Source: Azonexus sp. (lineage in GTDB: Bacteria > Pseudomonadota > Gammaproteobacteria > Burkholderiales > Rhodocyclaceae). From it: 64,000 bases of DNA. The notes beneath the pieces were generated by a model. The model had not been told where the DNA came from, made no database searches, and saw nothing but the letters and a program-made list of their open reading frames with translations. Of this stretch, positions 32,317 to 41,530 are shown one piece after another. How positions within the stretch are numbered: the stretch's first letter is position 1; every line of letters starts with the position of its first letter. A program made the position numbers and the translations under genes. The stretch spans positions 1 through 64,000 of the forward strand of contig NZ_JAVBXX010000043.1 in assembly GCF_030824335.1 (NCBI RefSeq), given 5' to 3'.

Positions 32317-35300
32317 CGTTTTTCTCACTAAACAAAACACTGGGTTCGACACCGAAGCGCCGGAAGAGAATCGGCAGCAGGACCAGCGTCAGTGCCGTTG
32401 AGGTCAGCAGACCGCCAATCACCACGATGGCCAGGGGGCGCTGCACTTCGGAGCCGGGACCGCTGGCGAACAGCATGGGCAACAGACCGAACGCGGCAAT
32501 GCTCGCCGTCATCATGACCGGCCGCAGGCGCCGCTTGGCCCCTTCAACCACCACCTCGCCAATCGCCATGCCGCGCGCCAGCAACTGGTTGAAGTAGGTC
32601 ACCATCACGACCCCGTTGAGTACCGCAATGCCGAGTAGTGCAATGAAGCCGACCGAGGCCGGCACCGACAGGTATTCACCGCTGGCCAGCAAAGCGAAAA
32701 TGCCGCCGATCATGGCAAATGGCACATTGGACAAGACCAGCAAAGCCTGTCTGACCGAACCGAAAGTGGAAAACAGCAGGAAGAAAATCAGCGCCAGGGC
32801 AATCGGCACGACGATGGACAAACGTTGCGCCGCACGCTGCTGGTTTTCAAACTGGCCGCCCCAGACCAGTTGATAACCGGCTGGCAACTTGACCTGTTGC
32901 GCCACCGAGCGTTTGGCATCTTCGACAAAGCCCACCAGATCGCGGTCCCGGACATTCGACTGGACCACGACGTAACGTTGGGCATTTTCACGGTCAACCT
33001 TCACCGGGCCGTCGATTCGGGCCAGGCTGGCCACCTCGCCGAGCGGCACGCTGCGCCCATCGGCCAAGGTCAGGCGCAGGTTGCTGAAATCAGCCGGCGA
33101 AGCCCGCAAGCGCTCGTCGCCGCGCAAAATCACCGGGCTGCGCCGGCCGGCTTCGATGACCGTGCCCACTTCACGCCCTTCGATCAGCGCCTTCAACTGA
33201 TTTTGCACGTCATTGACGTTCAGCCCGAAACGCCCGGCCGCCAGACGATCCACCTTGATTTGCAGGTACTGCACACCGTCGTTGCGTACCGTGAAGGTAT
33301 CTTCCGCACCGGGGATCTTTTTCACGGTATTTTCGATGTCGACCGCAAGACGATTCAACGTCGCCAGATCCGGGCCGAAAACCTTGATCGCCAGATCGCC
33401 GCGCACCCCGGTCAACATCTCGGAGACGCGCATTTCAATCGGCTGGGTGAAGGAAAAGCCGACGCCGGGAAACTCTGCCATGACCGCCCGCAATTGATCC
33501 GCCAGCCAGGCCGGATCGGGATTGCGCCAACTGTCACGCGGCGCGAGCACCATGAAGGAGTCCGTCTGGTTCAGGCCCATCGGGTCCAGGCCCAGTTCGT
33601 CAGCCCCGGCACGGGCGATGATGGCCTTGATCTCCGGCACCTTGGCCAGCACCGCCTGCTGCACTTTCATGTCGAGCGCGATGGTCTGTTCCAGACCGAT
33701 CGATGGCAGTTTTTCCAACTGCATGATCATGTCGCCCTCATCCATTGTCGGCATGAAGCTTTTACCGAGCAGCAGGAAAGCACCACTGGCGGCAAGCAAG
33801 GCGACGACCGCGCCAATCAGGTAAGCGCGTGTATTGGCCAGTGCGGAATCGAGCACTTTGGCGTACAGCGCATTGAGTTTCCTGACCAACCAGGGCTCGT
33901 GATGCACGCCGCGCCGGATCAGGTAGGAAGCCAGCACGGGAACCACCGTCAGCGACAACAGCAAGGAGGCCGACAAGGCGAAGATGATGGTCATGGCGAC
34001 CGGCGCGAACATCTTGCCCTCCAGCCCCTGCAAGGTCATCAAGGGCAGGAAGACGATGATGATGATCAGGATGCCGGACGAAACCGGCATCGCCACTTCG
34101 CGGACCGCCCGAAAAATCAGGTGCAGCGACGGAATGTCCTTTTGCCCTTCGGCCAGTTGCGTCTCGACGTTTTCCACGACCACCACCGCGGCATCGACCA
34201 GCATGCCGATGGCAATCGCCAGACCGCCCAGACTCATCAGGTTGGCGGAAAAGCCGAACAAGCGCATCAGGATGAAGGTCGCCAGCGCCGAGAGCGGCAA
34301 CATCAAGGCAACCACCAGGGCAGCGCGGAAATTACCCAGGAAAGCAAGCAGCAGCAAAAGCACCAGGACGATGGCCTCGAACAAAGCCTTGGCCACCGTG
34401 CCGACTGCCCGCTCGACCAGACTGCTGCGATCATAAAAGGGAACAATCGTCACGCCCGCCGGCAAACTGCTGGTCAGCTCCGCCAGTCGCGCCTTGACCC
34501 CGTCGATGACGGCCTGCGCATTCGCCCCGCGCAAACCCAGAACCAGGCCCTGGACCGCTTCGCCTTCGCCGTTGCGGGTCACCGCGCCATAGCGCGTCAA
34601 TGCCCCCATGCGCACCTCGGCCACATCGCCAACGCGCACCACCCGCTCGCCGCTATTCGCCACGACAATCGCCCGGATATCGTCCAGCGAGCTAATGGCG
34701 CCTTCCGCGCGCACCAGCAGGGACTCTTCACCGTCGCTCAGGCGCCCGGCCCCATCGTTCCGGTTATTGTTTTCCAGAACGGCCTGCAGGTTTTCCAGCG
34801 TCAAGCCACGAATGGCCAGCAATTGCGGATTGGGCACCACCTCGAAACTGCGCACCAGACCACCCAGACTGTTAACCTCAGCCACCCCCGGCACCGTGCG
34901 CAATTGCGGACGGATCACCCAATCGAGCAAGGCCCGCTTTTCTTCCAGCGACAAATCGCCTTCGATGGTGAACATGAACATTTCGCCCAGCGGCGTCGTG
35001 ATCGGCGCCATGCCCCCGACGACGCCCGGCGGCAGCTTCTCCATCGCCGCCGCCAGCCGCTCGCCCACTTGCTGGCGCGCCCAATAAATATCCGTCCCGT
35101 CGGCAAAGTCGATGGTGATGTCAGTCAGCGAATATTTGGAGGTCGAGCGCAGCAGTCTTTGGTGCGGAATACCGAGCAACTCCTGCTCGACCGGCACGGC
35201 CAGACGGGTTTCGACCTCTTCCGGCGTCATGCCGGGGGCTTTCAGGATGATTTTGACCTGCGTGCTCGAGACATCGGGAAAGGCATCGATCGGCAAGCCG

Positions 35301-35395
35301 AGAAAGGCCCAGACGCCAGCAATGCTCAGCATGAGCGTCAACACCAGGATGAGCAGACGCTGGGTCAGCGAAAAACGCGTCAGTGCGCTCAACAT
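32309..35395 (-). CDS. CzcA-family heavy-metal RND efflux pump
   Basis: The 1,028-residue inner membrane pump has the RND layout: an N-terminal helix, a large periplasmic loop, six helices, a second loop and six helices. Signature segments are GLPIDAFPDVSSTQVKI, DFADGTDIYWARQQV, IGMLVDAAVVVVENV in helix 4 and TGVRGDLAIKVFGPDL. These mark the heavy-metal (HME) branch. The exported metal cannot be fixed from this motif alone. Its start shares one base with the adaptor stop, so adaptor, pump, DUF3240 and channel form one operon. Confidence 0.93.
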   Translation of the reverse strand: MLSALTRFSLTQRLLILVLTLMLSIAGVWAFLGLPIDAFPDVSSTQVKIILKAPGMTPEEVETRLAVPVEQELLGIPHQRLLRSTSKYSLTDITIDFADGTDIYWARQQVGERLAAAMEKLPPGVVGGMAPITTPLGEMFMFTIEGDLSLEEKRALLDWVIRPQLRTVPGVAEVNSLGGLVRSFEVVPNPQLLAIRGLTLENLQAVLENNNRNDGAGRLSDGEESLLVRAEGAISSLDDIRAIVVANSGERVVRVGDVAEVRMGALTRYGAVTRNGEGEAVQGLVLGLRGANAQAVIDGVKARLAELTSSLPAGVTIVPFYDRSSLVERAVGTVAKALFEAIVLVLLLLLAFLGNFRAALVVALMLPLSALATFILMRLFGFSANLMSLGGLAIAIGMLVDAAVVVVENVETQLAEGQKDIPSLHLIFRAVREVAMPVSSGILIIIIVFLPLMTLQGLEGKMFAPVAMTIIFALSASLLLSLTVVPVLASYLIRRGVHHEPWLVRKLNALYAKVLDSALANTRAYLIGAVVALLAASGAFLLLGKSFMPTMDEGDMIMQLEKLPSIGLEQTIALDMKVQQAVLAKVPEIKAIIARAGADELGLDPMGLNQTDSFMVLAPRDSWRNPDPAWLADQLRAVMAEFPGVGFSFTQPIEMRVSEMLTGVRGDLAIKVFGPDLATLNRLAVDIENTVKKIPGAEDTFTVRNDGVQYLQIKVDRLAAGRFGLNVNDVQNQLKALIEGREVGTVIEAGRRSPVILRGDERLRASPADFSNLRLTLADGRSVPLGEVASLARIDGPVKVDRENAQRYVVVQSNVRDRDLVGFVEDAKRSVAQQVKLPAGYQLVWGGQFENQQRAAQRLSIVVPIALALIFFLLFSTFGSVRQALLVLSNVPFAMIGGIFALLASGEYLSVPASVGFIALLGIAVLNGVVMVTYFNQLLARGMAIGEVVVEGAKRRLRPVMMTASIAAFGLLPMLFASGPGSEVQRPLAIVVIGGLLTSTALTLVLLPILFRRFGVEPSVLFSEKNDV

Positions 35396-36501
35396 TATTC
35401 AGCAACCTGCGACTGGAGCAGTCCCTTGAGACTGGAAGCGCCTTTGACGACCACCATTTCTCCGGCTTGCAGGCCGTTGACCGCAATATTTTGCCCACCC
35501 TGAGCAAGAACTTGTACCGGGCGCGGCGTGAAATGCTGCTTCTTGTCGCTGCCCGTGGTTTGAACAAAGACCACGTTATCCTTGCCCACCCGGACCAGCG
35601 CAGCGGCGGGCAATTTGCTGCCGGCGCCTTGACCAGCGCGCTGGCCTGCACTTTGTCCGCCCGCCAGATCGACTTCAATCACTTGCCCGGGCGTCAGGCG
35701 GTCGGCACCCTCAGTGACTTGGGCGCGCAGCAGTACGCTCTGACTACCGGGGTCCACCGACCGGCCAATGGCGATCAAACGCCCGGCCAGTGCCGGTTCA
35801 ACGATGTTCACTTTGTCGCCGACCTGCAGGTTTGCCGCCATATCGAGCGGCACCTGAATATCAAGCCAGAGTGGCGAAAGTTTGCCGATGCGGTAAATCG
35901 CAGCTGCCGCTTCCACCCGTTGCCCCAGTTGCGCCGTCTGTTCCAGCACCGTGCCATCAATGGGTGCGGTCAACGACAAAACCGAGCCCATTTTCCCCGG
36001 TGTGATGCCGGCCATCGACAAACCAAGCCGACGTTCGCTGGCCATTGTCTGGGCCTGGCGCGCCGTATTGCGCGTGGCTTTGAGTCGGGATTCCGGAATC
36101 AGCCCCTCGGCAAACAGCAACTCGTCGCGCTGCAGATTTTCCTGCTCCAGTGAGGACTGGCTGGATGCGGCCATTTCGGCTGCCTGCAATTCCAGCACTT
36201 TCGTACTGCGCAAATGAGCAATCACCTGCCCTTGCTTGACAGTATCGCCGGGATAAACCGCGAGCATTTCGATCATCCCCTCGGCCGGGGCCGCGACCAG
36301 ACGCAATTGCTTGAGCGGTACGCTGACACGTGCCGGCAAGCGTTGCGTCACCTGTTCACGAGCCGCACCGAGCTGTATGGTTTCGATGCCCAGTGCCAGC
36401 ACCTGGGAATCCTGCAGCAGCAAGGGTTGTGCAGCACTGGCCAGTCCCAGCATCCCGCCGAGCGGGAGCAGGAGTGCAATTTTTTTTAAGCGGGTAAGCA
36501 T
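35395..36501 (-). CDS. RND periplasmic adaptor subunit (CzcB-like)
   Basis: The 368-residue membrane fusion protein has a signal peptide (MLTRLKKIALLLPLGGMLG then LASAA). The lipoyl/barrel-sandwich halves are VAAPAEGMIEMLAVYPGDTVKQGQV and LTAPIDGTVLEQTAQLGQRV, split by a helical hairpin. A beta-barrel and membrane-proximal domain follow. It links the inner membrane pump to the TolC-like channel. No His-rich metal-binding extension is visible. It is first in the operon, divergent from htrA with about 150 bases between. Confidence 0.9.
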   Translation of the reverse strand: MLTRLKKIALLLPLGGMLGLASAAQPLLLQDSQVLALGIETIQLGAAREQVTQRLPARVSVPLKQLRLVAAPAEGMIEMLAVYPGDTVKQGQVIAHLRSTKVLELQAAEMAASSQSSLEQENLQRDELLFAEGLIPESRLKATRNTARQAQTMASERRLGLSMAGITPGKMGSVLSLTAPIDGTVLEQTAQLGQRVEAAAAIYRIGKLSPLWLDIQVPLDMAANLQVGDKVNIVEPALAGRLIAIGRSVDPGSQSVLLRAQVTEGADRLTPGQVIEVDLAGGQSAGQRAGQGAGSKLPAAALVRVGKDNVVFVQTTGSDKKQHFTPRPVQVLAQGGQNIAVNGLQAGEMVVVKGASSLKGLLQSQVAE

Positions 36502-36653
36502 GAGTTTTCTTTGAACAAGTCAGGGCTGGAAATATAACGAAGCGCATCTGAACGCCCGATGAATAAGGGCATTGCGCGTAAAACAGCGGCTCAGGAGCGA
36601 TAATCGGGGCCAGCTAAAACTGCATCAATTTCGTCGCAAAGGAACACGCCAGC

Positions 36654-38150
36654 ATGACCAAAGATCACCCCGGCTTCACCCGCCACACCTTGGGCAACGG
36701 CCTGCCTGCCCTGCTCGTTGCTGTACTGATGACTTTGCCGGTCGCTTTTCCTGTCTCGCGGGCTGTTGCTGCCGCCGAGAACGTCGGTGCGGCAGAGACA
36801 GTCGTTGGCGTACCCGATTTTTCGAAGATCACCCGGCGTTATGGTCCGACCGTCGTCAACATCAGCATTCGCGGCATACGCCAAGTCTCTGTCGGCCCGG
36901 AAACGGGCAACCCGGCAGGCAGCGATGACCGTGACGGCGACACGATGCAGGAATTTCTGCGCCGCTTCCAGCAGCAATTTGGCGGGACCGGGGCCAGCAT
37001 GCAGGTGCCGGTGCGCGGCCAGGGTTCTGGCTTTATCGTCAGTCCGGACGGGCTTATCCTGACCAACGCCCACGTGATTGCCAATGCCAGCGATGTGTTC
37101 GTCAAACTGACCGACCGCCGAGAGTTTCACGCCCGCGTGATTGGAAGCGACAAAAAAACGGATATCGCGGTACTCAAGATCGATGCCCACAACCTGCCAA
37201 CCATCACTATCGGCAACCCGGATGCGCTGCAAGTCGGCGAATGGGTGCTCGCCATCGGCGCCCCCTATGGCTTCGAAAACAGCGTCAGTGCCGGCGTGGT
37301 CAGCGCCAAAGGGCGCTCACTGCCGGATGGCAGCGGTGTTCCGTTCATCCAGACCGACGCAGCGGTCAATCCGGGCAACTCTGGCGGTCCGTTGTTCAAT
37401 GCACGGGGCGAAGTGGTCGGGATCAACTCGCAGATTTACAGCCGGACAGGTGGCTTTCAGGGATTGAGCTTCGCCATTCCCATCGATTTGGCGCTGAAAA
37501 TCCAGCAGCAAATCGTCACCACCGGCCATGCCTCGCACGGCATGCTTGGCGTCAGTGTTCAGGAAGTCAATCAAGCCTTGGCCGAGGCTTTCCGCCTCCC
37601 CTCCCCGGTCGGCGCCATCCTGCTCGACATCCAACCCGGCAGCCCCGGCGCCAAGGCCGGGCTACAACCCGGCGATGTCATCGTGGGGATCGATGACAAA
37701 CCGGTTACTTCAGCCGGCGATATCCAGACCCAGGTCACCATGGCGCAACCCGGCCAGCACCTGATCTTCAACATATGGCGCGATGGACAAGGAAAACGCC
37801 TGCCGGTCATCTTGGGCGAAGCGGGAAAAATGCCGGCGCCCCAGGCAAGCCCAAGCACGGAGGGACAAACCCTGCCCAAGCTCGGATTGCAGTTAAGACC
37901 CTTGCAGGCCATGGAACGTCTGGCCATTGGCAGCAACGGCGGCATGCTGGTCGAGGCAGTGAGCGATCCGGCGCAAGCTGCCGGCATACTGGCAGGCGAT
38001 GTGCTTTTATCAGTCAACGGCAAACCCGTGACATCGATCGATCAGTTGCGCAACACCACAAGAAACGTCAAAGGCCCGGTGGCACTACTGATTTCACGTG
38101 GGGGAGAACGCTTGTTTGTGGCGGTGGGTTTGGGCGCTACTGCACGCTGA
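36654..38150 (+). CDS. Do-family periplasmic serine protease (DegP/HtrA/MucD-like)
   Basis: The 498-residue protein has a signal peptide ending near residue 41, a trypsin-like domain and two PDZ domains (about 285-370 and 400-495). The catalytic triad is His140 (TNAHVI), Asp170 (KTDIAVLKI) and Ser243 (GNSGGPL). It degrades or refolds damaged envelope proteins. It is divergent from the metal efflux operon, so both may respond to envelope or metal stress; that link is inference. Confidence 0.93.
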   Translation: MTKDHPGFTRHTLGNGLPALLVAVLMTLPVAFPVSRAVAAAENVGAAETVVGVPDFSKITRRYGPTVVNISIRGIRQVSVGPETGNPAGSDDRDGDTMQEFLRRFQQQFGGTGASMQVPVRGQGSGFIVSPDGLILTNAHVIANASDVFVKLTDRREFHARVIGSDKKTDIAVLKIDAHNLPTITIGNPDALQVGEWVLAIGAPYGFENSVSAGVVSAKGRSLPDGSGVPFIQTDAAVNPGNSGGPLFNARGEVVGINSQIYSRTGGFQGLSFAIPIDLALKIQQQIVTTGHASHGMLGVSVQEVNQALAEAFRLPSPVGAILLDIQPGSPGAKAGLQPGDVIVGIDDKPVTSAGDIQTQVTMAQPGQHLIFNIWRDGQGKRLPVILGEAGKMPAPQASPSTEGQTLPKLGLQLRPLQAMERLAIGSNGGMLVEAVSDPAQAAGILAGDVLLSVNGKPVTSIDQLRNTTRNVKGPVALLISRGGERLFVAVGLGATAR

Positions 38151-38455
38151 GGATCGGGAACTTGAGTGATGGCATTGGTGACTGCTATTCCAAAGCTGGC
38201 GGACAAGCTGCGTATCGCCGTGCAGGAACAACTAGCCGGTAAAGCAAGGTAACGTGTCGATAAAGCGGCAGCCAAGCCGACCCAGCCACCAAGGAAGCCC
38301 TGTGCGGCCCCCCCCCGGAAAACCCCGTTCGCCTTCGCATCCTGACCAGCGATTATCTGGTTGTCACCGATCCCGAGGCTCTGCATTTATTGAATCACCC
38401 AGCAGCGGGTTTCGCTGTATAAAATACCAAGGTCATCATCAACATGTGAGTTGTT
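38151..38455. other. gene-free stretch at the left edge of the accessory island
   Basis: No convincing gene lies in these 305 bases. A 27-codon frame at 38168-38251 (ends QEQLAGKAR) looks like a remnant. A nine-C tract at 38308-38316 stands out. The region marks the change from core genes to lower-GC accessory DNA. Confidence 0.45.
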
Positions 38456-39412
38456 GTGCCTTCCCGATACCACCCGATAGCTTTAGCGCTTTATCTATGC
38501 ACCTTTGGATTAGCCAATGCGAGCGAGCTGAACCGTTGCGTAACTAACGGCAAAGTAACGATTACCGATCTGCCCTGTGCTACCGCAGAAAAATCAGCAA
38601 CTATCCAAAAAAGTGCACCCGAATCGCGCATTGAAGCATTTCCTGCATTACCCCCCAGGGTCAAAGAGCCGCAACTCAGCAACCCAGTCAAAAAAGAGTT
38701 ACTGCCACGTCAGGCAGTAACAACCAAAGAAGCAAGGCCGCAAAAAGCCAAACCACCCGCTCCTCCAGAAAAGCCGAATCTCCTTCAGATTATTTTCTCG
38801 ATATTTTCGAACACTTCAATAATTATGCTGGCAGGCTTTTTGATTTTGCTTGCTTTGATAGGTAAAGGCTCACACCAAAAAACAAAGCCCTCGAAGCTCG
38901 GGCCAAAATCTCTGCCAGCACCGTACCTTGAACCGCTGCGAAACTCAGCACCAGACAATCAATTTTCTGCACCAGAGGAAGAAAATCTACCGTACAAACA
39001 AGCCCCCGTGATGTCTCGCTACGAGTTGGATTTTTTCGAGCAGCTTCGCGCAGCATTACCAGAATGCGAAATATTTCCCCAGGTTCCCTTGGCCGCATTT
39101 ATCCGAATCGATCGACAGAAAGCGGGAGCGCGTTTTCACAAGAACTCCTATCGATGGCAAAACAGGATTGGTCAGCAGCGAGTGGATTACCTTGTTTGCC
39201 TGCGCTCAACCATGGAAGTCATTTCGGCCATCGAACTCGATGATCCCTCACACGAAAATGAGGAAGCCCAGTCCAGAGATCAAAAGAAAGACAAAAGTCT
39301 CATGGAAGCTGGTGTCAGGCTGATCCGTTGGCGGGTAGAAAAACCACCAACGGCAGAAACCATCCGGCAGACATTGGGTCTAGGAATTGCCCAAAGCCTT
39401 GTCACAACCTGA
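38456..39412 (+). CDS. DUF2726 domain protein with secreted/membrane N-terminus
   Basis: The 318-residue protein starts with GTG at 38456. It has a signal-like N-terminus, then a short DUF4124-like Cys motif (LNRCVTNGKVTITDLPC), a Pro/Lys-rich linker, one membrane helix (SIIMLAGFLILLALIG, about 115-135) and a C-terminal DUF2726 domain (YELDFFEQLRAALPEC, RVDYLVCL, IELDDPSH, AGVRLIRWRV). DUF2726 resembles nuclease folds of the Vsr/PD-(D/E)XK type, with D and E in the VDYL and IELDD motifs. A membrane-tethered nuclease-like protein is unusual; the function is unknown. Confidence 0.75.
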   Translation: MPSRYHPIALALYLCTFGLANASELNRCVTNGKVTITDLPCATAEKSATIQKSAPESRIEAFPALPPRVKEPQLSNPVKKELLPRQAVTTKEARPQKAKPPAPPEKPNLLQIIFSIFSNTSIIMLAGFLILLALIGKGSHQKTKPSKLGPKSLPAPYLEPLRNSAPDNQFSAPEEENLPYKQAPVMSRYELDFFEQLRAALPECEIFPQVPLAAFIRIDRQKAGARFHKNSYRWQNRIGQQRVDYLVCLRSTMEVISAIELDDPSHENEEAQSRDQKKDKSLMEAGVRLIRWRVEKPPTAETIRQTLGLGIAQSLVTT

Positions 39413-39473
39413 CCGACACCCGGAACATCCGTAAAACGTGCGCTCCGATTATCACAAGCCCGCTTTGCACCAA

Positions 39474-39497
39474 TGTCCACTATAGCTACAATGGACA
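39474..39497. promoter_or_regulatory. operator-like inverted repeat before the Phd/ParE operon
   Basis: TGTCCA (39474-39479) and TGGACA (39492-39497) are six-base arms around a 12-base spacer, ending 28 bases before the antitoxin ATG. Phd/YefM antitoxins bind such sites to autoregulate. The spacer contains TATAG, so the site overlaps the probable -10. Confidence 0.5.
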
Positions 39498-39525
39498 CAC
39501 CACTCCTTGTTCGGAAAGGCATGAA

Positions 39526-39837
39526 ATGAAAGTCATGACTGCGCGCGATGCCAAGAACCATTTCGGCGAATTCCTTGATTCGGCCCGTCGCGAGCCGGTA
39601 GTCGTGACCAAAAACGACCGTCCGGTCGGCATCATGATCTCCATCGAGGACGCAGCTGACACTTTTTTCTCCGATTTCTTCATCGACAAGGAGTCTGGAT
39701 ACGACGAGTGGCTCTTCGGCAAAGTGAACAAGACGATGGAGCGAGTTGCTTCAAGCGAGACAAAACTGCACGAGCACACCGATGCGATGTCAGTCCTGAA
39801 AGGCCGGCTCGAAGCCCGTCTCCATAAGACCTCGTAG
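39526..39837 (+). CDS. Phd/YefM-family antitoxin
   Basis: The 103-residue protein starts MKVMTARDAKNHFGEFLDSA and continues EPVVVTKNDRPVGIMISIED, the DNA-binding Phd/YefM fold. The remaining 50 residues are the flexible toxin-binding tail, longer than usual. It should neutralise the ParE toxin encoded two bases downstream and repress the operon. The ATG at 39526 is the family start; the frame extends further upstream without similarity. Confidence 0.88.
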   Translation: MKVMTARDAKNHFGEFLDSARREPVVVTKNDRPVGIMISIEDAADTFFSDFFIDKESGYDEWLFGKVNKTMERVASSETKLHEHTDAMSVLKGRLEARLHKTS

Positions 39838-39839
39838 CG

Positions 39840-40178
39840 ATGCGGATACGCTGGACCGAAGAGGCCCTCGCTGACCTGGAAGAAATCGTCGTCTTCTACT
39901 ACCTGGAAGCAAGTCCCCGCGCCGCAGCCGCCGTGGAACGCCGCATCATCAACGAAATCGAATCGCTCCCTCCCTTCCCCGAACGGATCCGGGAAAGCGA
40001 CCGTATTCCAGGCGCCCGTGAACTGATAGTGAACAAGCTGCCGTACGTGGTATTTGTACAAATGCGTGAAGACGTCATCATCGTACTCAACGTGGTACAC
40101 ACAAAACGCCATTTTCCCCAAAGCGAGATGGCGCCCATTGATCAAAAAGCCGAGCACGACGATGATGCACCGCGCTGA
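39840..40178 (+). CDS. ParE-family type II toxin
   Basis: The 112-residue protein is RelE/ParE-like: MRIRWTEEALADLEEIVVFY start, SPRAAAAVERRIINEIESL, then the core ending LPYVVFVQMREDVIIVLNVVHTK with HFP. ParE toxins typically poison DNA gyrase. The last 20 residues are an acidic extension (DQKAEHDDDAPR) beyond the normal end. It follows the antitoxin after two bases. Confidence 0.88.
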   Translation: MRIRWTEEALADLEEIVVFYYLEASPRAAAAVERRIINEIESLPPFPERIRESDRIPGARELIVNKLPYVVFVQMREDVIIVLNVVHTKRHFPQSEMAPIDQKAEHDDDAPR

Positions 40179-40231
40179 GCTGACATGGCAGTAACGGCAA
40201 TTCACCTGCCAAAAAACAAAACAACCCTAGC

Positions 40232-40400
40232 AACGTGTCGACAAAACCTGACTTTATCGACACATTTAGCCAACATATCACCAGTAACGACACAAGACAA
40301 AACGTGTCGAAATTTTACAAAAATATCGACACGTTTTATTGACCTGTCGCCAGCAACGACATATCCTCCGAACCTGTCGCCACAAATCGATTTCGACACC
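40232..40400. repeat. 69-bp imperfect direct repeat of TGTCG/CGACA boxes upstream of fic
   Basis: The leader holds at least nine TGTCG or CGACA boxes. Block 40232-40300 is repeated, diverged, at 40301-40370 (period 69), and a partial third block runs to the fic ATG. Within each full block GTGTCGA and TCGACAC pair across exactly 15 bases (40235-40241 with 40257-40263; 40304-40310 with 40326-40332). In the second block the arms extend to 12 bases (AAAACGTGTCGA at 40299-40310, TCGACACGTTTT at 40326-40337). It is most likely a multi-site operator for fic. Confidence 0.75.
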
Positions 40401-41525
40401 ATGAGCCCCCCTGAGTGGCACCCGGAACAGCCCTACAACGCCCTTCCCCTCCTTCCACCCGGCCAGGAGATCGAAACCCGGGCGGTGCTCAAACGCTGCA
40501 TTACCGCGCGGGCAGCCCTTGCCGAACTCAAGCAGGCTGCCGAGCTGATTCCCAACCAGGACATGCTGATCAACACCCTTCCCCTGCTCGAGGCCAAGGA
40601 CAGTTCGGAAATCGAAAACATCGTTACCAGCACCGACAAGCTCTTTCAGTTTGCCCAAAGTGATAGCCAGGCCGACCCTGCAACCAAGGAAACCCTGCGC
40701 TACCGCACCGCGCTCTATCGTGGCTTCCGTTCGCTTGCCGAGCGTCCGCTCTGTACCGCTACGGCCATCGAGGTTTGCCGCACGACCAAGGGCGTCGCCA
40801 TGGACATCCGGCGCACGCCCGGCACCCGTCTGGCCAACGACCGCACAGGCGAAACCATCTACACCCCGCCGGAAGGCGAAACCCTGCTGCGCGACCTGCT
40901 CTCTAATTGGGAAAAATTCCTGCACTACGAGGAAGACATCGACCCGCTGGTACGCATGGCCGTTGCCCATTATCAACTCGAGGCCATCCACCCCTTCACC
41001 GATGGCAATGGCCGCGCCGGTCGTGTCATCAACATCCTCTACCTGATCCAGCAAAACCTGCTCGGCCTGCCCATCCTCTACCTGAGCCGGCACATCATTG
41101 CCCACAAGGCGGATTACTACCGCCTGCTGCTCAATGTCACGCGCCATGGTGCCTGGGAACCGTGGATACTCTTCATGCTGCAAGCCGTTGAAGAAACCGC
41201 CCAATGGACCACCGCCAAGATCGCCGCCATCCGCGGCCTGGCCGAGCACACCGCCAATTACATCCGGGGAAAAACCCCCAAGATCTACAGCAGCGAACTG
41301 GTCGACGTCATCTTCGAGCAGCCCTACTGCCGCATTGCCAATCTGGTCGACAAGAAAATCGCCCAGCGCCAGGCCGCCTCAAGCTACCTCAAGGAACTGG
41401 TCAGTATTGGCGTACTGCAAGAGATGCAAGTTGGTAGGGAAAAACTGTTTACTCACCCTAAGCTGATGCAACTCCTCACCCGCGACGGTAATCAGTTTGA
41501 GGCATACTCCAAAAACGATTTTTAA
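40401..41525 (+). CDS. Fic-domain protein (predicted AMP transferase with winged-helix C-terminus)
   Basis: The 374-residue protein has a Fic core with the complete motif HPFTDGNGRAGR at 197-208. It carries an N-terminal inhibitory motif S-x3-E-N at 68-73 (SSEIEN), placing it in class II, which is auto-inhibited. Residues about 290-365 look like a winged helix (VDVIFEQPYCRIANLVDKKI). Fic enzymes usually transfer AMP to target proteins; the target is unknown. Length is close to Shewanella Fic. The start at 40401 follows the operator array; the frame upstream is operator sequence. DUF3883 gene follows after five bases. Confidence 0.9.
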   Translation: MSPPEWHPEQPYNALPLLPPGQEIETRAVLKRCITARAALAELKQAAELIPNQDMLINTLPLLEAKDSSEIENIVTSTDKLFQFAQSDSQADPATKETLRYRTALYRGFRSLAERPLCTATAIEVCRTTKGVAMDIRRTPGTRLANDRTGETIYTPPEGETLLRDLLSNWEKFLHYEEDIDPLVRMAVAHYQLEAIHPFTDGNGRAGRVINILYLIQQNLLGLPILYLSRHIIAHKADYYRLLLNVTRHGAWEPWILFMLQAVEETAQWTTAKIAAIRGLAEHTANYIRGKTPKIYSSELVDVIFEQPYCRIANLVDKKIAQRQAASSYLKELVSIGVLQEMQVGREKLFTHPKLMQLLTRDGNQFEAYSKNDF

Positions 41526-41530
41526 CCTAC

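Noticed and set aside
32825..35503. 892-codon open frame on the plus strand
   Set aside because: It lies antisense to the RND pump gene. Its His/Gln/Arg-rich translation is typical of the complement of a GC-rich gene and has no domain.
38168..38251. 27-codon frame ending QEQLAGKAR after htrA
   Set aside because: Too short and unassigned; probably a remnant or chance frame.
40232..40400. Repeats before fic considered as a CRISPR or plasmid-iteron array
   Set aside because: The blocks are imperfect, with no regular spacers and no cas or rep gene nearby; palindromic boxes and position fit an operator.
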